Below, piece by piece: positions 62,007 through 64,000 of a stretch of 64,000 bases of DNA. A model generated the notes under the pieces. The model was not told where the DNA came from and did no database searches. It saw nothing but the letters and a program-made list of their open reading frames with translations. Source of the stretch: Flavobacterium sp. AG291 (GTDB lineage Bacteria; Bacteroidota; Bacteroidia; Flavobacteriales; Flavobacteriaceae); NCBI RefSeq assembly GCF_003350375.1, contig NZ_QQAR01000011.1:1-64000 (forward strand), given 5' to 3'. The first letter of the stretch is position 1. Every line of letters begins with the position of its first letter. A program made the position numbers and the translations under genes.

Positions 62007-62801
62007 TTATTTACCCTTTTTTAAATATTCTGAACTCTGATTCACAAGATAGTCAGTAAGTTCAAACTCATATTTAGGCTCAAGCATCCAGGCAGTTTCT
62101 TTTCCTTTGTCGCAATAAGCCAGAAATAGCCCAATCTCATCATTGGGAATTTTAAGCATATTGGTGAAAAAATGATGTGTATAGCGTTCTTTTACATTCT
62201 CAGAAAAATTCTTAGCACTGCTATTGCCATAAATCTCACCTTTATCAGTGCGTTTCTTTTTCTTAAAGATCATTTTATAGACTTCATTGAAATTAACTCC
62301 TGTCAGCGGACTCCCCAAAACATTGCTTGGCAATGCCGTATTAGGATTCGCAATTGGCCTTATCGTGGGATCACTGGCTATAAGACCGGCAGAATTCATT
62401 CCTCCTGTTATGTTTTTAGTCTTAGTGTTTTTACTATCACTTTCCAGATCTCCGGTAAGTGCATTAGCCTTAATCACTACCTCATCAAGCACTGTAACAT
62501 CAACGTTAAGCTCAATAACAAGTCTCCTTCCTGTAAAATGTTCTTTTTTCAACACCAGTTTTGCTTCACGCACTGCTATCCCTGAAAATAATAGCGTATC
62601 TGTTGGTCGGGCATATATGGTAAAGTCACCATTCCCATCGGTAATAGCCTTTATATTCGAGGTAATATTCTGTACCGAAAGATTCTCTACATTCAGTGAA
62701 TCAGCTACTACACGGCCGGCTAATATTTGTCGCGGCTGCTTTTGAGCAAATCCGATTAGTGGTATCAGCAGAAAAAGAAAAAACAGAAACTTGGCTTTCA
62801 T
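62007..62801 (-). CDS. Secreted carboxypeptidase-like regulatory domain protein, copy A
   Basis: A 264-residue exported protein: signal peptide (1-19), a CarboxypepD-reg-like beta domain (about 27-110: LAGRVVADSLNVENLSVQNI, TDTLLFSGIAVREAKLVL) of the kind seen at the front of TonB-dependent receptors, then a helical region with NFNEVYKMIFKKKKR and a C-terminal segment ending DYLVNQSSEYLKKGK. Third of three tandem paralogues. The domain alone is unlikely to be an enzyme. It is 2 bp behind the second copy, so translation is coupled. Confidence 0.75.
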   Translation of the reverse strand: MKAKFLFFLFLLIPLIGFAQKQPRQILAGRVVADSLNVENLSVQNITSNIKAITDGNGDFTIYARPTDTLLFSGIAVREAKLVLKKEHFTGRRLVIELNVDVTVLDEVVIKANALTGDLESDSKNTKTKNITGGMNSAGLIASDPTIRPIANPNTALPSNVLGSPLTGVNFNEVYKMIFKKKKRTDKGEIYGNSSAKNFSENVKERYTHHFFTNMLKIPNDEIGLFLAYCDKGKETAWMLEPKYEFELTDYLVNQSSEYLKKGK

Positions 62802-62803
62802 AA

Positions 62804-63574
62804 TTATTGGGTTAGGTTGGCAAATCGTAAATATCTTTCTTTAAGATAAGCTATAAGTTCAGATTCATTTTTAGGATCGAGCAGGTATCGTTTTGCCCCA
62901 TCATTGCAAAAATTAAGAAATAAGCCCAGCTTTTCGCGTGGAACTTTTATAATCTCAGTGAAAAATGATTCAGAATAGCTTTCCTGCAGGATTTTTGAAA
63001 ATGATTTTTGCTCTACTTTAGCATTTGCGTATAACTTATCTTTTGAAGAGCCTTTTTTATTTTTTGAATCCGAAGAACTTAACGCATCGGCAAGCAGCCC
63101 ATACACAGCGATAAAATTCAGATTCATCGATGGGTTATCAACAACCCTCCCCAGATTCAGTAAAGATGGATCAAAATCATCTTTGAATTTTTCATTAAGC
63201 AATACCACATCGGTGTTTTTGCTATCAATGTAAAGATTACCCGTAAGCCCGCTAAGTTCTATATCATCAAGCAAAATTGCAGACGGCACAAGCCGTACTA
63301 CAAAAAGCTCCTCCTTTACATCAATTGCCGTAAGTGTATACTGAAGAGTTTTAAAAGCCGGTGCTGCAAACTCAAGCACGTCTCCTTCTTTAGCATTGAT
63401 AGTAAAGCTTGATTGCTCATTTACTTTCCCCGCTACTCCTGTTGTGGTATTTTTTACTTCCAGAAATTCAATAGTCATTTCATCTGCAATAGCTTTACCA
63501 TACACTATATGCCTTTCCTGCGCAAAAAAAAGCGTCGGTAAAAAAAACAGAACAAATGCTATTATATTTTTCAT
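62804..63574 (-). CDS. Secreted carboxypeptidase-like regulatory domain protein, copy B
   Basis: A 256-residue paralogue of the next gene: signal peptide (MKNIIAFVLFFLPTLFFA), VYGKAIADEMTIEFLEVKNT and EGDVLEFAAPAFKTLQYTL form the same beta domain, then NFIAVYGLLADAL, and the tail ESELIAYLKERYLRFANL lines up with the tail of copy A. It lies 16 bp behind the partial copy at the edge. Low-resolution function as for copy A. Confidence 0.75.
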   Translation of the reverse strand: MKNIIAFVLFFLPTLFFAQERHIVYGKAIADEMTIEFLEVKNTTTGVAGKVNEQSSFTINAKEGDVLEFAAPAFKTLQYTLTAIDVKEELFVVRLVPSAILLDDIELSGLTGNLYIDSKNTDVVLLNEKFKDDFDPSLLNLGRVVDNPSMNLNFIAVYGLLADALSSSDSKNKKGSSKDKLYANAKVEQKSFSKILQESYSESFFTEIIKVPREKLGLFLNFCNDGAKRYLLDPKNESELIAYLKERYLRFANLTQ

Positions 63575-63590
63575 GGTTGGTTATTTATAG

Positions 63591-64000
63591 CTATTTATCT
63601 TCCTGCTGAAGTTTGAGGTATTTTTTAGCCAGTTCTGCGAGCATAAAATCCACATACGCTTTGTTATTTCCTTTTATAGCTACAGTAAACTCTTCATTTT
63701 CTGCCAGGTAATACAGGAAACCGTTAACCTTCTCTTTTGGAATATTATAATTCGCAGTAAATTCTTCATCGCTGTATAACCCCCGCACTTTATCTATAGT
63801 CCCCTCCTGCTTTTCGGTCTCATAGGCTCTTTTCAACATTTTAGTGCGCCCCGAGATAGCATTTATAATAGGATCAAGTCCAATAACCGTTCCTACAGTC
63901 ATTGCGCTGGCCGTATACAGCCTGCGTTCGGCTACCGTATATCGTTTCTGCCCTTTAGGCACCAGCCCTAAAGCTTCCGAATTAATGTGACTGTATTTAT
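63591..64000 (-). CDS. Secreted carboxypeptidase-like regulatory domain protein, copy C (5' end outside window)
   Basis: The frame is open from the stop at 63591 to the right edge with no start needed, so this is the C-terminal 136 residues of a longer protein. The tail pattern matches copies A and B: LDPIINAISGRTKMLKR, then PKEKVNGFLYYLAENEEF and ending VDFMLAELAKKYLKLQQ. A GTG at 63962 would be an internal codon, not a start. It is the first visible member of the five-gene operon. Confidence 0.7.
   Translation of the reverse strand, partial: KYSHINSEALGLVPKGQKRYTVAERRLYTASAMTVGTVIGLDPIINAISGRTKMLKRAYETEKQEGTIDKVRGLYSDEEFTANYNIPKEKVNGFLYYLAENEEFTVAIKGNNKAYVDFMLAELAKKYLKLQQEDK

Noticed and set aside
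63591..63962. Complete gene starting at GTG 63962
   Set aside because: The frame stays open to the right edge and the paralogues have about 120 more N-terminal residues, so the codon is internal.
1..64000. Insertion sequences, prophage or restriction systems
   Set aside because: No transposase, integrase, phage or restriction-modification protein was recognised among the real reading frames.

Overview
The window is chromosomal DNA of a member of the Bacteroidota, most likely a Flavobacterium or close relative in the Flavobacteriaceae. The evidence is: AT-rich spacers; minus-7 promoter elements of the form TAnnTTTG; the gliding genes gldB and gldC; three secreted proteins with type IX secretion (T9SS) sorting domains; a TonB/ExbB/ExbD operon with two ExbD copies; a flavobacterial-type dcw cluster; and several TTG starts. 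I see no phage, insertion sequence or CRISPR array.

Layout. 1-807: no protein gene; a tandem array of leftward promoters that probably serves a strongly expressed gene (perhaps an rRNA operon) just outside the window, and a GC-rich structured RNA resembling the Flavo-1 motif. 808-6600: a LolC/E-type permease, an exo-muramidase (NamZ family) and small housekeeping genes including queE. 6698-12633: a leftward ExbB-ExbD-ExbD-TonB operon followed by a small membrane protein, a phosphate-binding-protein-like lipoprotein and a TPR protein. 13064-24019: a DMT-like protein, kynurenine monooxygenase, a tiny membrane protein, a 1,952-residue T9SS adhesin with ten Ig-like repeats, a PAP2 phosphatase, a lysine-rich histone-H1-like protein and an unknown anchored protein. 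24373-24446: tRNA-Arg(TCG). 24517-40873: yqeY, then the dcw cluster read leftward from mraZ to ftsZ.

40909-46256: a hydrolase, engB, a lipoprotein, gldC/gldB, nadE and an orphan response regulator. 46378-53429: dnaG, an intergenic block that may encode a small RNA, an ECF sigma / anti-sigma / outer-membrane-protein operon, a polyprenyl synthase and rlmN. 53545-57483: two tandem T9SS serine proteases. 57602-64000: an O-methyltransferase, a PAP2 phosphatase, tatA, and an operon of three tandem secreted paralogues, a DUF6702-like protein and an M1 aminopeptidase, cut by the right edge.

How they work together. The dcw block makes meso-DAP type peptidoglycan precursors (MurE carries DNPR) and the divisome; murF and ddl are absent from it. 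Its promoter carries three exact 10-bp direct repeats that look like the MraZ operator, and a two-copy version lies upstream of engB. The ExbBD-TonB operon energises outer-membrane transport. T9SS cargo, gldB/gldC and the M1 operon fit a gliding, polymer- and protein-degrading life style. The most interesting items are the MraZ boxes, a DnaG whose zinc ligands are all replaced, the candidate small RNA beside dnaG, the leftward promoter array, and the three-paralogue/M1-peptidase operon.
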